DNA of 64,000 nucleotides from Zhongshania marina. GTDB lineage: Bacteria > Pseudomonadota > Gammaproteobacteria > Pseudomonadales > Spongiibacteraceae. The position numbers and the translations under genes are program-made. Shown here piece by piece: positions 8,477 through 17,080 of the stretch (position 1 is its first letter; each line of letters starts with the position of its first letter). Under the pieces are notes generated by a model, which made no database searches, was not told where the DNA came from, and saw only the letters and a list, made by a program, of their open reading frames with translations. The stretch lies in the NCBI RefSeq assembly GCF_002915595.1, contig NZ_PQGG01000040.1:124001-188000 (forward strand). Direction: 5' to 3'.

Positions 8477-9895
8477 TTACTTGAATTTATCCATTACTTT
8501 GCCAAACAGCACGTCGTCAGACGGAAGCTCTTTGGTCACAGCCAATGGCTTAGATACCCAAGTTTCGTTGATCAAATCGCGCCAGGTAATGTTGTTGTTG
8601 GTGCTGTTACCACCCCAAGAGCCACACCCCAAAGAGAAGGTTTGACGCATACCGTTCCACAAGTTACCGCTATTTGACGGTGCTTGTGGCTGGTTAACCA
8701 TAACCCGTGAGGTCTTAGTCGCGTAGGCGAACTTCATGATGTTCTCATCGCTGTATGAATAGATACCGCAAGAGTGGCCTTGACCTTGGTAGGCTTGAAT
8801 GGCGTTGGTCGTGGCTATCGCGCCATCAATATCTTTCACCGTGTAGAAGGCCATTACCACAGACATTTTCTCACCAGAGAATGGGTGCTCTGGGCCTGCG
8901 CCAGTTTCCGGTACGATGAAGAAAGTCTTGCCTTCTGGCAGATCAATACCTGCCATTTCCGCCAATACGCTTGCCGGCTGGGCAACGATACGTGCAGCAA
9001 TGTGGCCGTCTTCCCAAATAATGTTCTGCAATTTCGCCTTTTCTTCAGCGTTACAAATATAACCACCTTGGGCCTGAAGCTTTTCAAGCAAGGCTTCTAC
9101 ATTAGACTCAAAGGCAATAACCGCATTGTCAGAAGAGCATGAGGCGGCCAAATCCAACGTCTTAGAAATACGGATTTTTTCAGCTGCTTCATCCAAGTCC
9201 GCAGTGTCATCAACGGTGATAACCGCGTTGCCCGCGCCCACACCCAGCGCAGGTGTTCCGCTTGAGTATGCAGACTTAACCATTGGCGCGCCGCCGGTAG
9301 CCAGAATACGATCGCACTGTTTCATCAACTCTGCAGTACCTTCCATAGATGGGCTATCCATAGAGATAACCAAGTCTTCTGGCGCGCCGCAGGCTTTGAG
9401 CGCTTCGCGCATTAAATCGCAAATCATTTTATTGGTTAGCTTAGAGCGGGGATGCGGCGCAACAATAATTGAGTTGCGACCTTTGACCGCAGAGATAGCC
9501 TTAATCACCGGCGTAGCTTCTGGGTTAGTACAAGGAGTTAAGGCACCAATAACACCGACGGGCTTGGCGATCTTAACAATATTGCGCTCTTTGTCTTCTT
9601 CTAACACACCTACCGACTTATCATTGATAATGTCGAATAAGGCCGCACGGGTTTTCCTAAAAATCTTAAGGTACTTACCGTCGTAATTCCCTAGCTGGGT
9701 TTCTTCTACGGTGAACTTCGCAATTTTTTCTGCCACGTCCTGACGTGCAACCGACCACACCATAGCAGTGATCAATTCATCGACCTGCTCCTGGGTGTAA
9801 TTCGCAATCTGAGCCTGCGCTTTGCGTGAACGCTCGATCAGAGACTGTACAAGTTTTGCCTCTTCGGTAGTGGCTACGGCGGTTTCAGCGGCCAT
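8477..9895 (-). CDS. CoA-acylating aldehyde dehydrogenase (EutE/SauS/AdhE-N type)
   Basis: A 472-aa aldehyde dehydrogenase of the acylating group, which makes acyl-CoA rather than free acid. The catalytic Cys is C253 in LAASCSSDNAVI. TPCTNPEATP near residue 120 and the C-terminal GSWGGNSTNNN match the nucleotide/CoA-binding signatures of AdhE, EutE and sulfoacetaldehyde dehydrogenase SauS. The ATG at 9895 has GGAG 8 bases upstream; a longer frame to 9982 has no ribosome site. It lies at the head of the valine genes, where Pseudomonas-like operons usually have mmsA. It could process methylmalonate semialdehyde or form isobutyryl-CoA (or a similar acyl-CoA) from an aldehyde. A divergent AraC regulator and tandem repeats lie upstream. 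Confidence 0.85.
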   Translation of the reverse strand: MAAETAVATTEEAKLVQSLIERSRKAQAQIANYTQEQVDELITAMVWSVARQDVAEKIAKFTVEETQLGNYDGKYLKIFRKTRAALFDIINDKSVGVLEEDKERNIVKIAKPVGVIGALTPCTNPEATPVIKAISAVKGRNSIIVAPHPRSKLTNKMICDLMREALKACGAPEDLVISMDSPSMEGTAELMKQCDRILATGGAPMVKSAYSSGTPALGVGAGNAVITVDDTADLDEAAEKIRISKTLDLAASCSSDNAVIAFESNVEALLEKLQAQGGYICNAEEKAKLQNIIWEDGHIAARIVAQPASVLAEMAGIDLPEGKTFFIVPETGAGPEHPFSGEKMSVVMAFYTVKDIDGAIATTNAIQAYQGQGHSCGIYSYSDENIMKFAYATKTSRVMVNQPQAPSNSGNLWNGMRQTFSLGCGSWGGNSTNNNITWRDLINETWVSKPLAVTKELPSDDVLFGKVMDKFK

Positions 9896-10001
9896 GGTAT
9901 TTCTCCAGATTATTTTGTGGCTAACAAAAGTGCACCCAGATTTTTCTGTGTGCGCATAAACAGGGCAACTATATAAACACATCCCCGCAGGCGGTAGGAT
10001 T

Positions 10002-10033
10002 GACTATATTGCCGACTTGATGGACTATATTGC
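10002..10033. promoter_or_regulatory. Tandem operator, two GACTATATTGC repeats 21 bp apart
   Basis: GACTATATTGC occurs exactly at 10002-10012 and again at 10023-10033. The 21-bp period is two helical turns, the usual geometry for an AraC-family dimer on direct half-sites. The pair lies between the divergent aldehyde dehydrogenase and AraC genes. A possible minus-strand -10 (TTTATATAG, near 9967-9976) follows it without a good -35, as expected for an activator-dependent promoter. Confidence 0.7.
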
Positions 10034-10099
10034 GCAAGCAAGTAAGCGTATCTCTTTATCAAAAAAACATAAATTTATTATATTTATCAAAGGCTTATA

Positions 10100-10972
10100 A
10101 TGGCAATTACCTCGGATTGGCCACTACCACCACTTGGAATTCGCTTTCTTACGCCGCAATTTGTACAAACCCAGCTAGCGGGCCATCCCTTAAGCGAGGG
10201 ACTATTTCCCATCGCCATGGGTTATTACCCCGCCGCCTTCGGGCATCGAATGCACCGGCAGCAGGAAAACAGCTACCTACTTATTTATTGTATTGACGGT
10301 AAAGGCACCCTGATGTGCGACGACAAACGTTACCGAATCCGCAGCGGCGACATTATTTTACTGCCACCCAATCACCCCCACGCCTACAAGGCTGACACCA
10401 AGGATCCATGGACAATCTATTGGCTGCATTTTAATGGCCGCCTAGCTGACCACTTCTACCAGCACATTCAGCTCAGCACGCCCTCGTTTAATATTGGCGT
10501 CCAGCCCCGAGTAGTAAGAATTTTTGACGGGCTTTCTGAACTAAGGCGAAGTGGCTATCAATTTGCGGAATTTATTCAAGGCGGACATCAGCTCCAAGCA
10601 TTGCTTAGCTATATTGCACTGCTCGTTCGCCAGCAGCGCCCACAAAGCGGTAAAGCACTCAATTGGGAAAGGCTGCGCGCCACCATGCAGGAGCATGTAC
10701 ACGGCCAACTTAACTTGGATGAATTGGCCGCCAGCGCAAAGCTATCTAAATATCATTTCACTAAAAAATTTAAATCACATACGGGGCAATCACCGATCCA
10801 ATATTTTATTAATATGAAAATTCAACGATCCTGCTATTTATTGGACAGCACCAGTCAATCTGTAAAGCAAGTCGCGGCGGCGGTAGGCTACGACGATGCC
10901 TATTATTTTTCTCGGCTGTTTAAAAAAACCATCGGCGTGGCACCCAATGATTATCGAAAACATCGCCGCTAA
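10100..10972 (+). CDS. AraC-family transcriptional regulator
   Basis: A 290-aa regulator. The N-terminal cupin-like half (residues about 20-150) carries GKGTLMCDDKRYRIRSGDIILLPPNHPHAY, typical of ligand-sensing AraC arms. The C-terminal pair of helix-turn-helix motifs covers about residues 190-290, with LDELAASAKLSKYHFTKKFK and the signature VGYDDAYYFSRLFKKTIGVAPNDYR. It is divergent from the acylating aldehyde dehydrogenase with 204 bp between starts, and two 11-bp direct repeats lie in that gap. It therefore probably activates the aldehyde dehydrogenase and perhaps the valine genes in response to a small effector. The effector is unknown. AAAGG lies 6 bases before the ATG. Confidence 0.92.
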   Translation: MAITSDWPLPPLGIRFLTPQFVQTQLAGHPLSEGLFPIAMGYYPAAFGHRMHRQQENSYLLIYCIDGKGTLMCDDKRYRIRSGDIILLPPNHPHAYKADTKDPWTIYWLHFNGRLADHFYQHIQLSTPSFNIGVQPRVVRIFDGLSELRRSGYQFAEFIQGGHQLQALLSYIALLVRQQRPQSGKALNWERLRATMQEHVHGQLNLDELAASAKLSKYHFTKKFKSHTGQSPIQYFINMKIQRSCYLLDSTSQSVKQVAAAVGYDDAYYFSRLFKKTIGVAPNDYRKHRR

Positions 10973-11400
10973 GACCGCCCCCAAACACTGAAAGAACCCA
11001 AGCACCTTACCTGATTAAAATTTAATCACTTTATTCTCAAAAACACAAAAATGTGTCGTAGATACACGTCAATCCAAAACCTCACCAACACATCCCACCA
11101 ACTCTAAATAACAAAACATAAAAACTGTAACACTACCCAACACATATAAACATGTTTGTGTAATAGCGCCTGTTTTAAAGCACATAAGTACATCTACCAA
11201 TATAATTTTTAAAAATTTAAACACACTAAACGAGACCAAACGCACAAAAATAACAATCAACTATAGGCGCACGTTGTGACAAAAATTTATTTACGACAGA
11301 ATGAAATCGTTCGGAAAAAATGAGACCAGCGCTCACCGATGAAGACCTTAATCAGTATGACGCTAAATATGATCAGTCTTATCAATCACAAGGATTTATT
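10973..11400. other. A/T-rich intergenic leader of the repeat protein
   Basis: About 430 bases between the AraC gene and the repeat-protein start. The part from about 11030 to 11270 is distinctly A/T-rich and lacks a plausible gene on either strand. It presumably holds the promoter and 5' leader of the secreted repeat protein. A frame continuous with that gene extends upstream to 11320 but has no ribosome site or signal peptide at its start. Confidence 0.5.
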
Positions 11401-11991
11401 ATGAATAAGAAAATGAAAGCACTACTCGGCGGTTTGGCGATAGCTAGCTCAGCGATGACAGCACAGGCGCAAATACCTGTAGTGGGCGGTTTATTAAGCG
11501 GCTTGCCGGTCGTAGGCGGTATAGTTGGTGGCGACTTACTTGGCGGTGATCTACTTGGTGGCCTACCCGTCGTCGGCGGCCTAGCTGGCGGAGATCTACT
11601 TGGCAGCTTACCTGTTGTTGGCGGTCTGGCAGGCGGTGATTTACTCGGCGGATTACCCGTTGTTGGTGGCTTGGCAGGTGGCGGTTTACCCGTGCTTGGC
11701 GGCTTAACAGGTGGTGGCTTACCCATCATCGGCAGCCTGAGCGGTGGTGGACTACCTATAATCGGCGGCCTAACTAGCGGCGGCTTACCCGTCATCGGTG
11801 GCCTCACAGGTGGTGGCCTGCCCATTGTTGGCACCCTACCCGTTATTGGCGGCTTATTAGGCGGAGACCTACTTGGCGGTGGCTTACCTGTTGTTGGCGG
11901 CCTACTCGGTGGTGGCATCCCTCTTGTCGGCGGCTTGCCCGTAGTTGGTGGTGTAGTAAGTGGTTTGCCAATCGTTGGCGACATTCTATAA
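11401..11991 (+). CDS. Secreted glycine/leucine-rich LPVVGG-repeat protein
   Basis: A 196-aa protein of no family known to me. A clear signal peptide (MNKKMKALLGGLAIASSAMTAQA) precedes a mature part of about 173 residues built from only ten amino acids (G, L, V, P, I, D, S, A, T, Q). It has no aromatic, basic, Glu, Asn, Cys, His or Met residue. Fifteen copies of [IL]P[VIL][VIL]G[GSTD] are separated by linkers such as LAGGG, LTGGG or LAGGDLLGG, most often with an 11-residue period. The composition recalls elastin- or silk-like structural proteins; a fibre, matrix or surface role is a guess. The ATG at 11401 has AAGGA 6 bases upstream. A strong terminator follows, so it is a single-gene unit. 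Confidence 0.8.
   Translation: MNKKMKALLGGLAIASSAMTAQAQIPVVGGLLSGLPVVGGIVGGDLLGGDLLGGLPVVGGLAGGDLLGSLPVVGGLAGGDLLGGLPVVGGLAGGGLPVLGGLTGGGLPIIGSLSGGGLPIIGGLTSGGLPVIGGLTGGGLPIVGTLPVIGGLLGGDLLGGGLPVVGGLLGGGIPLVGGLPVVGGVVSGLPIVGDIL
11473..11985 (+). repeat. Degenerate 33-bp-class coding repeat (LPVVGG units)
   Basis: Tandem coding repeats encoding fifteen LPVVGG-type hexapeptides. The central part (about 11660-11830) has five successive units of 33 bp; flanking units are 18, 30, 45, 48 or 60 bp. Codons differ between copies while the peptide is kept, so the array is old and under protein-level selection rather than freshly expanded. Confidence 0.85.
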
Positions 11992-12016
11992 ACCACGTTG
12001 TCACAAATGCCCCATC

Positions 12017-12045
12017 AAAGCCGAGCACGACGCTCGGCTTTTTGC
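12017..12045 (+). terminator. Rho-independent terminator after the repeat protein
   Basis: AAAGCCGAGC (12017-12026) and GCTCGGCTTT (12032-12041) form a perfect 10-bp stem with a 5-base loop, followed by further T residues. Confidence 0.85.
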
Positions 12046-12097
12046 TTTCTGGGTATGGTAATTTTAAAGGCCAGAAATTAAATAGAGGCTAGAAGCA

Positions 12098-12120
12098 GCC
12101 CCAGCTTTCAATACTGGGGC
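12098..12120 (-). terminator. Terminator-like hairpin after yebC/yeeN
   Basis: GCCCCAG (12098-12104) and CTGGGGC (12114-12120) form a 7-bp stem downstream of the minus-strand yeeN-like gene. The T-tail on the minus strand is weak, so this is only a candidate. Confidence 0.45.
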
Positions 12121-12158
12121 GATGCTAAAGCTCAGCTAGGACCGAGCTAAAGGAACAA

Positions 12159-12881
12159 TTACGACTCTGGCAATTCCGCGTTATGGTAAACGTTTTGCAC
12201 GTCATCTAAATCGTTGAGCATATCCATGAATTTTTCAAACATGGGCAGATCATCACCGCCAACGGGGGATGTGTTTTGTGCTAAGAACTGAATTTCATCA
12301 ACATCGAATTCAGTAACACCCATTTCCATCAAGGCCTGCTTGGCTTTGAAGTAGTCGGTATTCGGTGCAAATACCGATATCTTTCCACCTTCGTTTTCAA
12401 TGTCGCTGACATCAACATCCGCTTCCATCAAGGCCTCTAATGTCGCCTCTTCATCATCACCACTAAATACAAAAATGGCGGAATGATCGAACATATGGCT
12501 GACACTACCCTGGGTGCCGATTTTGCTTTTGGTTTTAGTAAAGCATAAACGCACATCACCAAAGGTTCGGTTGGGATTGTCGGTAAGGCATTCGATGATA
12601 ACCATACAGTTGCCAGGACCATAACCTTCGTAGCGGGCTAGGGCGAAGTCTTCCCCAGCACCGCCCTTGGCCTTCTCTATGGCCTTTTCAATAACGTGAC
12701 TCGGTACTTGATCTTTCTTGGCACGTTCTATCATGCCACGTAGCGCCAAATTGCCAGTGGGGTCAAACCCACCTGCTTTAGCGCAGACGTAAATTTCACG
12801 TCCGTATTTGCTGTACACCTTGGCCTTGGCATCTGAGGTTTTGGCCATGGAATCTTTGCGGTTTTGGTAGGCTCTGCCCAT
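12159..12881 (-). CDS. YebC/PmpR (TACO1) family protein, YeeN subtype
   Basis: A 240-aa cytosolic protein of the YebC/TACO1 family. Members act as translation helpers or as DNA-binding regulators. The N-terminus [20 protein letters not shown] with [12 protein letters not shown], the central [12 protein letters not shown], the [14 protein letters not shown] stretch and [13 protein letters not shown] are characteristic. The MGR start and the YSKYGREIY segment fit the YeeN-like branch (YebC_II) better than YebC itself, which starts MAGHSKW. GGAG lies 8 bases before the ATG. It stands alone; the neighbouring genes do not suggest a specific target. Confidence 0.9.
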   Translation of the reverse strand: MGRAYQNRKDSMAKTSDAKAKVYSKYGREIYVCAKAGGFDPTGNLALRGMIERAKKDQVPSHVIEKAIEKAKGGAGEDFALARYEGYGPGNCMVIIECLTDNPNRTFGDVRLCFTKTKSKIGTQGSVSHMFDHSAIFVFSGDDEEATLEALMEADVDVSDIENEGGKISVFAPNTDYFKAKQALMEMGVTEFDVDEIQFLAQNTSPVGGDDLPMFEKFMDMLNDLDDVQNVYHNAELPES

Positions 12882-13032
12882 TGCGCTGCTCCGCTGAAAA
12901 TAACAAAAACACGGATTTTACAGACAGGTATTCAGATAGGGAAACATTTCGTCACATTCATTAGCCTCCAGCGCCGCAAAATGGCTTAACGGCGCAGGAT
13001 CGAGGGCCAAGCGGCCCGAATGGCAGGCTAGA

Positions 13033-13788
13033 TTAGCGTAAAAATGCCTGCCCACCATCTATTGGCAGGGTATGACCGGTAATATAAGCGGCATCTGGCC
13101 CGCATAAAAACACCACAACCCGCCCCACGTCTTCTTCGCAGTCACCTACTCGCCCTAGGGGAACCGTATCTAAAAAGTCCTCGACATCATCCCCGCCGCT
13201 TTCAACCCAACGGCTCATCGCCGGCGACATCGCTAAGGGCATGATGCAATTAACGCGGATATTGTCTTGCCCCCACTCACAGGCTGCAGCCCTGCTCAGT
13301 GCACGGGTCGCCTCTTTAGCTGCGGCGTAAGCCCCAAAGCCAGCAGAATCAGAGCGCATTGCCGCCGAACTGCCGACGTTCACGATGCTGCCATCGCCGC
13401 GCAAAAAGGGGTAACAGGCTTTCATAAATCGCAGGGTCGCCAAAGGGCCGGAGTCCATACCGTCGAGGTATTCGTCTTCATTGATTTCGAGGAGATTGCC
13501 AAGGGGCACGATCTGAGCGTTATTCACTAGAATGTCGACACCACCAAACTCATCGACTATTTCTAAAATCGCCGCATCGATGTCTTCTGCCACCGTAACG
13601 TCGCAAACAAAGGCTTGTGCCTCGCCGCCCCGCCGATGAATTTCTGCGCAGGTAGCCTCTAATGTGGCTAAGGTTCTACCCAGCACCGCAACAATTGCGC
13701 CCTCAGCCGCTAAGGCAAAGGCAATACCAGCACCGACACCTTGGCCGCCGCCCGTTACCACCGCTACTTTATTTTGCAAAATAGCCAT
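13033..13788 (-). CDS. Short-chain dehydrogenase/reductase in the meta-cleavage region
   Basis: A 251-aa classical SDR with cofactor motif TGGGQGVG near residue 13, NNAQ in place of NNAG, a catalytic Ser in VNVGSSAAM, and YAAAK. The C-terminal GHTLPIDGGQAF is the usual SDR ending. ATG at 13788 is chosen over a GTG at 13791 because GGGGAG lies 6-7 bases upstream. It follows a LuxR-type regulator by about 40 bp on the same strand and is probably co-transcribed with it. The nearby meta-cleavage genes suggest a hydroxysteroid, alcohol or ring-diol substrate, but this is inference. Confidence 0.85.
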   Translation of the reverse strand: MAILQNKVAVVTGGGQGVGAGIAFALAAEGAIVAVLGRTLATLEATCAEIHRRGGEAQAFVCDVTVAEDIDAAILEIVDEFGGVDILVNNAQIVPLGNLLEINEDEYLDGMDSGPLATLRFMKACYPFLRGDGSIVNVGSSAAMRSDSAGFGAYAAAKEATRALSRAAACEWGQDNIRVNCIMPLAMSPAMSRWVESGGDDVEDFLDTVPLGRVGDCEEDVGRVVVFLCGPDAAYITGHTLPIDGGQAFLR

Positions 13789-13829
13789 CACACACTCCCC
13801 TTACGACGAATGTGACCAGCTAAGCGAGT

Positions 13830-14951
13830 TTAGTCAGCTAGCTGTGCCACGCTTTTCAGAATCAACCGCACCAGCAGCGTTTGCCTGCTGACACCGGTTT
13901 TTGAAAAAATCGATCGCAGATGTGTGCGTGCGGTATTGCGGCTCATGCCAAGCGCCGCAGAAGCCTCATCAAGACTTAAACCATCGGCCAGCAGTAGCGA
14001 TAGCTGAGCTTCGGTTGGGGTAAAGCCAAATAACTGAATAATCACCGCCACCGGGGCTTCAGCTCCGTACTCGGGGTCGCTGATAAAGATAGCAACCGTG
14101 GGCACCGACTTACCTTCAGACCATTCAGTCACCGGTACGGGTCGCGCAATCACACCTAAATCAGAAAAATCGCCATCACGTGGCACCCGCATTGCTTCAA
14201 CCACCGTCGGCTCATCGCCGCTGCGATGCTCCAATATCCGATTAATCAAACGCTGCAATTTCTTGGTTGTCGCCTGATCGCCAAGAAGCAATTGACCATC
14301 TTCAACCCGAACATCTGGCTCGCGGATAATCAGGTGCTCCGCCATTCTATTGCAGCTAAGCACGCGACCATTTTCATCAAGAATAATAGTCGCCAATGAC
14401 AAACTTTCCACCGCGCCAGCGTACAAAGCCCGCTCAGATTCAACCTTGTTTAATCTGACATGAAAGCGCAGTGCACGTTCCAAATGCGGCACCAAGGCGT
14501 AGATCAAATCGCGGTCGGCCTGATCAAAGCTCGCGGAATGCTCGCCACGGGCGACCCGCAAGCCGGCGTTCATCTCACCGGGAACAACAATATCTACACC
14601 TAGCGAGTCGTACAGCCCCGCCGGTTTCATGCACAATTTATAGAGTTCGCTATCTAGCCAGCCTTCCCCAGGAACCATTTCCATCAAGCTTTTTACTTCG
14701 CCGGGGCGTAGCGACTGAAACGGGTCCATGGCAAATAAGCGCTCTTGATAGCGAGCCAGTGATTCAAGATTACCGCCCACTACCCGCAAAACCCCACGGC
14801 CTTTTTCGGATGGCTGATTCAATACCAGCGTCACCGACACCGCACTCATCATTTTGCACAGCACCGACAGGAAATCTTCCCACGGTTCCTCTTCTAAAGG
14901 GCCTTGGTAAATTGTCGCGATTACTTCATCAAAGGCGGGATCAATCAGCAT
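13830..14951 (-). CDS. LuxR-family transcriptional regulator
   Basis: A 373-aa protein with a C-terminal LuxR/FixJ-type helix-turn-helix at about residues 309-365 (TPTEAQLSLLLADGLSLDEA and ALGMSRNTARTHLRSIFSK). The N-terminal 300 residues look like a sensory region with a PAS-like part (ATIILDENGRVLSCNRMAEH); there is no phosphoreceiver domain or LuxI-type autoinducer signature that I recognise. LuxR-type regulators of this layout sit beside steroid meta-cleavage genes in Comamonas (TesR), and here it lies just beyond the hydratase/aldolase operon, so it probably controls that operon. A terminator separates the two units. The following SDR gene starts about 40 bp beyond its stop. Confidence 0.87.
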   Translation of the reverse strand: MLIDPAFDEVIATIYQGPLEEEPWEDFLSVLCKMMSAVSVTLVLNQPSEKGRGVLRVVGGNLESLARYQERLFAMDPFQSLRPGEVKSLMEMVPGEGWLDSELYKLCMKPAGLYDSLGVDIVVPGEMNAGLRVARGEHSASFDQADRDLIYALVPHLERALRFHVRLNKVESERALYAGAVESLSLATIILDENGRVLSCNRMAEHLIIREPDVRVEDGQLLLGDQATTKKLQRLINRILEHRSGDEPTVVEAMRVPRDGDFSDLGVIARPVPVTEWSEGKSVPTVAIFISDPEYGAEAPVAVIIQLFGFTPTEAQLSLLLADGLSLDEASAALGMSRNTARTHLRSIFSKTGVSRQTLLVRLILKSVAQLAD

Positions 14952-15012
14952 AACGGCAGCAAATGAACCTTATTAATTATTAGGGCCGCCAGTATAACCG
15001 AGAAAAGCCTAC

Positions 15013-15040
15013 AAAAAAGGCCTTAGAAGAAAGGCCTTTT
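15013..15040 (-). terminator. Rho-independent terminator of the meta-cleavage operon
   Basis: AAAAGGCCT (15015-15023) and AGGCCTTTT (15032-15040) pair perfectly. On the minus strand a T-run follows, so transcription from the aldolase gene would stop before luxR. Confidence 0.75.
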
Positions 15041-15083
15041 TAGATAGACAGATGTGGACTAGCTTAAATTGCCTAGAACTTAA

Positions 15084-16112
15084 CTAAATAAGCCCGCGCG
15101 CCTTTGCCATGTCTAGCGCAAGATCCTCAATCATATCCTCTTGACCGCCAACCGTGCGCCGACGGCCCAGCTCAACAAGAATATCACGCGAAGACAGCCC
15201 GTATTTTGCCGCCGCACGCTTGGCAAACAACAAGAATGACGAATACACACCCGCATAGCCAAGGGTTAAGGAGTCGCGATCGATACGGATGGGGCTATCC
15301 ATAATCGGCGTAACCAAATCCTCGGCGACATCCATAATTTTATACAGATCAATGCCGTGATTTACTTCCATACGCTCCATGACCGCCACCAGCACCTCAA
15401 GAGGCGTATTACCGGCACCGGCACCCAAACCCGCGACGGAGCCATCTATTCGATTTGCACCAGCCTCAACCGCCACCAATGAGTTCATCACCCCAAGACT
15501 AAGATTGTGATGGGCGTGAAACCCCAGCTCCGTTTCTGGTTTTAACTCACGGCGAAGCAACGCGATGCGCTCTTTGACCTGATCTGGCAGTAAATAGCCC
15601 GCAGAATCGGTGCAGTAAATACAATTAGCGCCATAGGACTCCATAAGTTTGGCCTGTTCAACAATCTGCTCCGCCTCGATCATATGGGTCATCATAAGAA
15701 AACCGACGGTATCCAATCCCATTTGCGCCGCCATACCGATGTGCTGTTCCGACACATCGGCTTCAGTGCAGTGGGTCGCCACGCGAATCGTCGTCACTCC
15801 TAAATCGGCGGCCATTTTAAGGTGATCGACAGTGCCGATACCGGGCAGAAGCAGCGCAGAAATTTTCGCGTTTTTCACCACACCTACAACAGCTTTTAAG
15901 TACTCCTCGTCGCTATGGGCGGGAAAGCCATAATTGACTGAAGAACCACCCAGACCATCGCCATGGGTTACTTCAATCAGCGGCATTCCCGCTTCATCTA
16001 AGCCCTTGGCGATAGACTTCATTTCGTCTAAAGAAATCTGATGTTGCTTGGCGTGCATGCCGTCGCGCAAGCACATATCGTGTAGCACTACTTTTTTACC
16101 GCGTAAATCCAT
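15084..16112 (-). CDS. 4-hydroxy-2-oxovalerate aldolase
   Basis: A 342-aa HMGL-like TIM-barrel aldolase of the DmpG/BphI/MhpE/TesG type. It splits 4-hydroxy-2-oxoacids to pyruvate and an aldehyde, the last but one step of meta-cleavage pathways. The N-terminal LRDGMHA holds the catalytic Arg and metal-ligand Asp, and GFHAHHN supplies the two metal-binding histidines. The C-terminal communication domain that pairs with the acylating dehydrogenase is present. The gene follows the dehydrogenase by 12 bp. In this family the two enzymes form a complex that channels the aldehyde. A terminator lies after it. Confidence 0.95.
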   Translation of the reverse strand: MDLRGKKVVLHDMCLRDGMHAKQHQISLDEMKSIAKGLDEAGMPLIEVTHGDGLGGSSVNYGFPAHSDEEYLKAVVGVVKNAKISALLLPGIGTVDHLKMAADLGVTTIRVATHCTEADVSEQHIGMAAQMGLDTVGFLMMTHMIEAEQIVEQAKLMESYGANCIYCTDSAGYLLPDQVKERIALLRRELKPETELGFHAHHNLSLGVMNSLVAVEAGANRIDGSVAGLGAGAGNTPLEVLVAVMERMEVNHGIDLYKIMDVAEDLVTPIMDSPIRIDRDSLTLGYAGVYSSFLLFAKRAAAKYGLSSRDILVELGRRRTVGGQEDMIEDLALDMAKARGLI

Positions 16113-16124
16113 TATTCTCTCTCC

Positions 16125-17042
16125 TTAGACCGACGCTGTTGTACTAAGCGAAAAACGTCCGGCCAGCATTTCTTCCGCAAACATTTCTGCGGTGCGCAGG
16201 CCAGCCGCCGTCATAATGTCTAAGTTGCCGGCATACTTAGGTAGAAAGTCGCCTAACCCTTCTACCTCCATAAACATGGACACCCGATTGCCATCGAATA
16301 CAGGCCCATTTTTTAGGCGATAGCCAGGTACATACTTTTGTACCTCAGCCACCATCTCATCAACCGATTTACGGATTGCGTCCTGATCTGGTTCGTCGTC
16401 GGTAAGGCAGTGAATAGTGTCGCGCATAATGAGTGGTGGCTCGGCGGGGTTAATAACAATAATCGCCTTGCCCTTTCGCGCACCACCTACCATCTCGACT
16501 GCGCCTGCCGTGGTGCGGGTAAACTCATCAATATTTTTACGGGTTCCCGGGCCAACGGATTTAGAGCTTACCGTCGCCACGATTTCACCGTAGCTTACTG
16601 ACTGCACCCGCGACACCGCGGCGACCATTGGAATAGTTGCCTGTCCGCCACAGGTCACCATATTTACATTATTACTGCCCGCCGCGAGCGCGTCTTTCAA
16701 ATTAACCGGCGGTACGCAATAAGGGCCAATAGCTGCAGGGGTCAGGTCTATCATCAACGCACCCTGCTCATTCACCTTGCGGGAATTTTCAGCGTGCACA
16801 TAAGCCGACGTTGCATCAAAACAAATCTGCACACCGTCCGCTTTCATGGTGGCCAACATGCCATCTACACCGTCTGACGTCACTTTTAAGCCCATTTCGG
16901 CGGCGCGGGATAAACCCGGTGAATCGGGATCTACCCCAACCATCCACACCGGCTCAATCAACTCTGAGCGCAATGCCTTCATTAGCAAATCGGTGCCGAT
17001 ATTACCGGGGCCAATAATTGCCGCCTTAATTTTTCCTGTCAT
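16125..17042 (-). CDS. Acetaldehyde/propanal dehydrogenase (acylating)
   Basis: A 305-aa enzyme of the DmpF/BphJ/MhpF/TesF type, which turns the aldehyde released by the aldolase into acyl-CoA with NAD and CoA. The Rossmann motif GPGNIGTDL is at the N-terminus, and the catalytic Cys lies in [23 protein letters not shown] is a further family block. ATG at 17042 is chosen (GAGAG 8 bases upstream) over a GTG at 17051. It sits 38 bp after the hydratase and 12 bp before the partner aldolase. It belongs to a different superfamily from the acylating dehydrogenase at 8.5-9.9 kb, so the window encodes two unrelated solutions to aldehyde acylation. Confidence 0.95.
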   Translation of the reverse strand: MTGKIKAAIIGPGNIGTDLLMKALRSELIEPVWMVGVDPDSPGLSRAAEMGLKVTSDGVDGMLATMKADGVQICFDATSAYVHAENSRKVNEQGALMIDLTPAAIGPYCVPPVNLKDALAAGSNNVNMVTCGGQATIPMVAAVSRVQSVSYGEIVATVSSKSVGPGTRKNIDEFTRTTAGAVEMVGGARKGKAIIVINPAEPPLIMRDTIHCLTDDEPDQDAIRKSVDEMVAEVQKYVPGYRLKNGPVFDGNRVSMFMEVEGLGDFLPKYAGNLDIMTAAGLRTAEMFAEEMLAGRFSLSTTASV

Positions 17043-17080
17043 GTGTTGCACTCTCTAAATTAACAGCGAGTAAACCCGCC

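Noticed and set aside
11069-11260. 63-codon minus-strand frame in the A/T-rich leader
   Set aside because: Composition reflects A/T-rich DNA; the hydrophobic look alone is not support.
11473-11985. Regularly spaced repeats that could suggest a CRISPR array
   Set aside because: Repeats are coding, differ in sequence between copies, vary in spacing and have no unique spacers.
11382-11996. Long minus-strand frame of 204 codons rich in Pro, Thr and Lys, opposite the repeat gene
   Set aside because: It is the mirror of the tandem repeats: a periodic sequence without stops in one frame gives open frames on the other strand. It has no ribosome site or signal, while the plus-strand frame has both plus a terminator.
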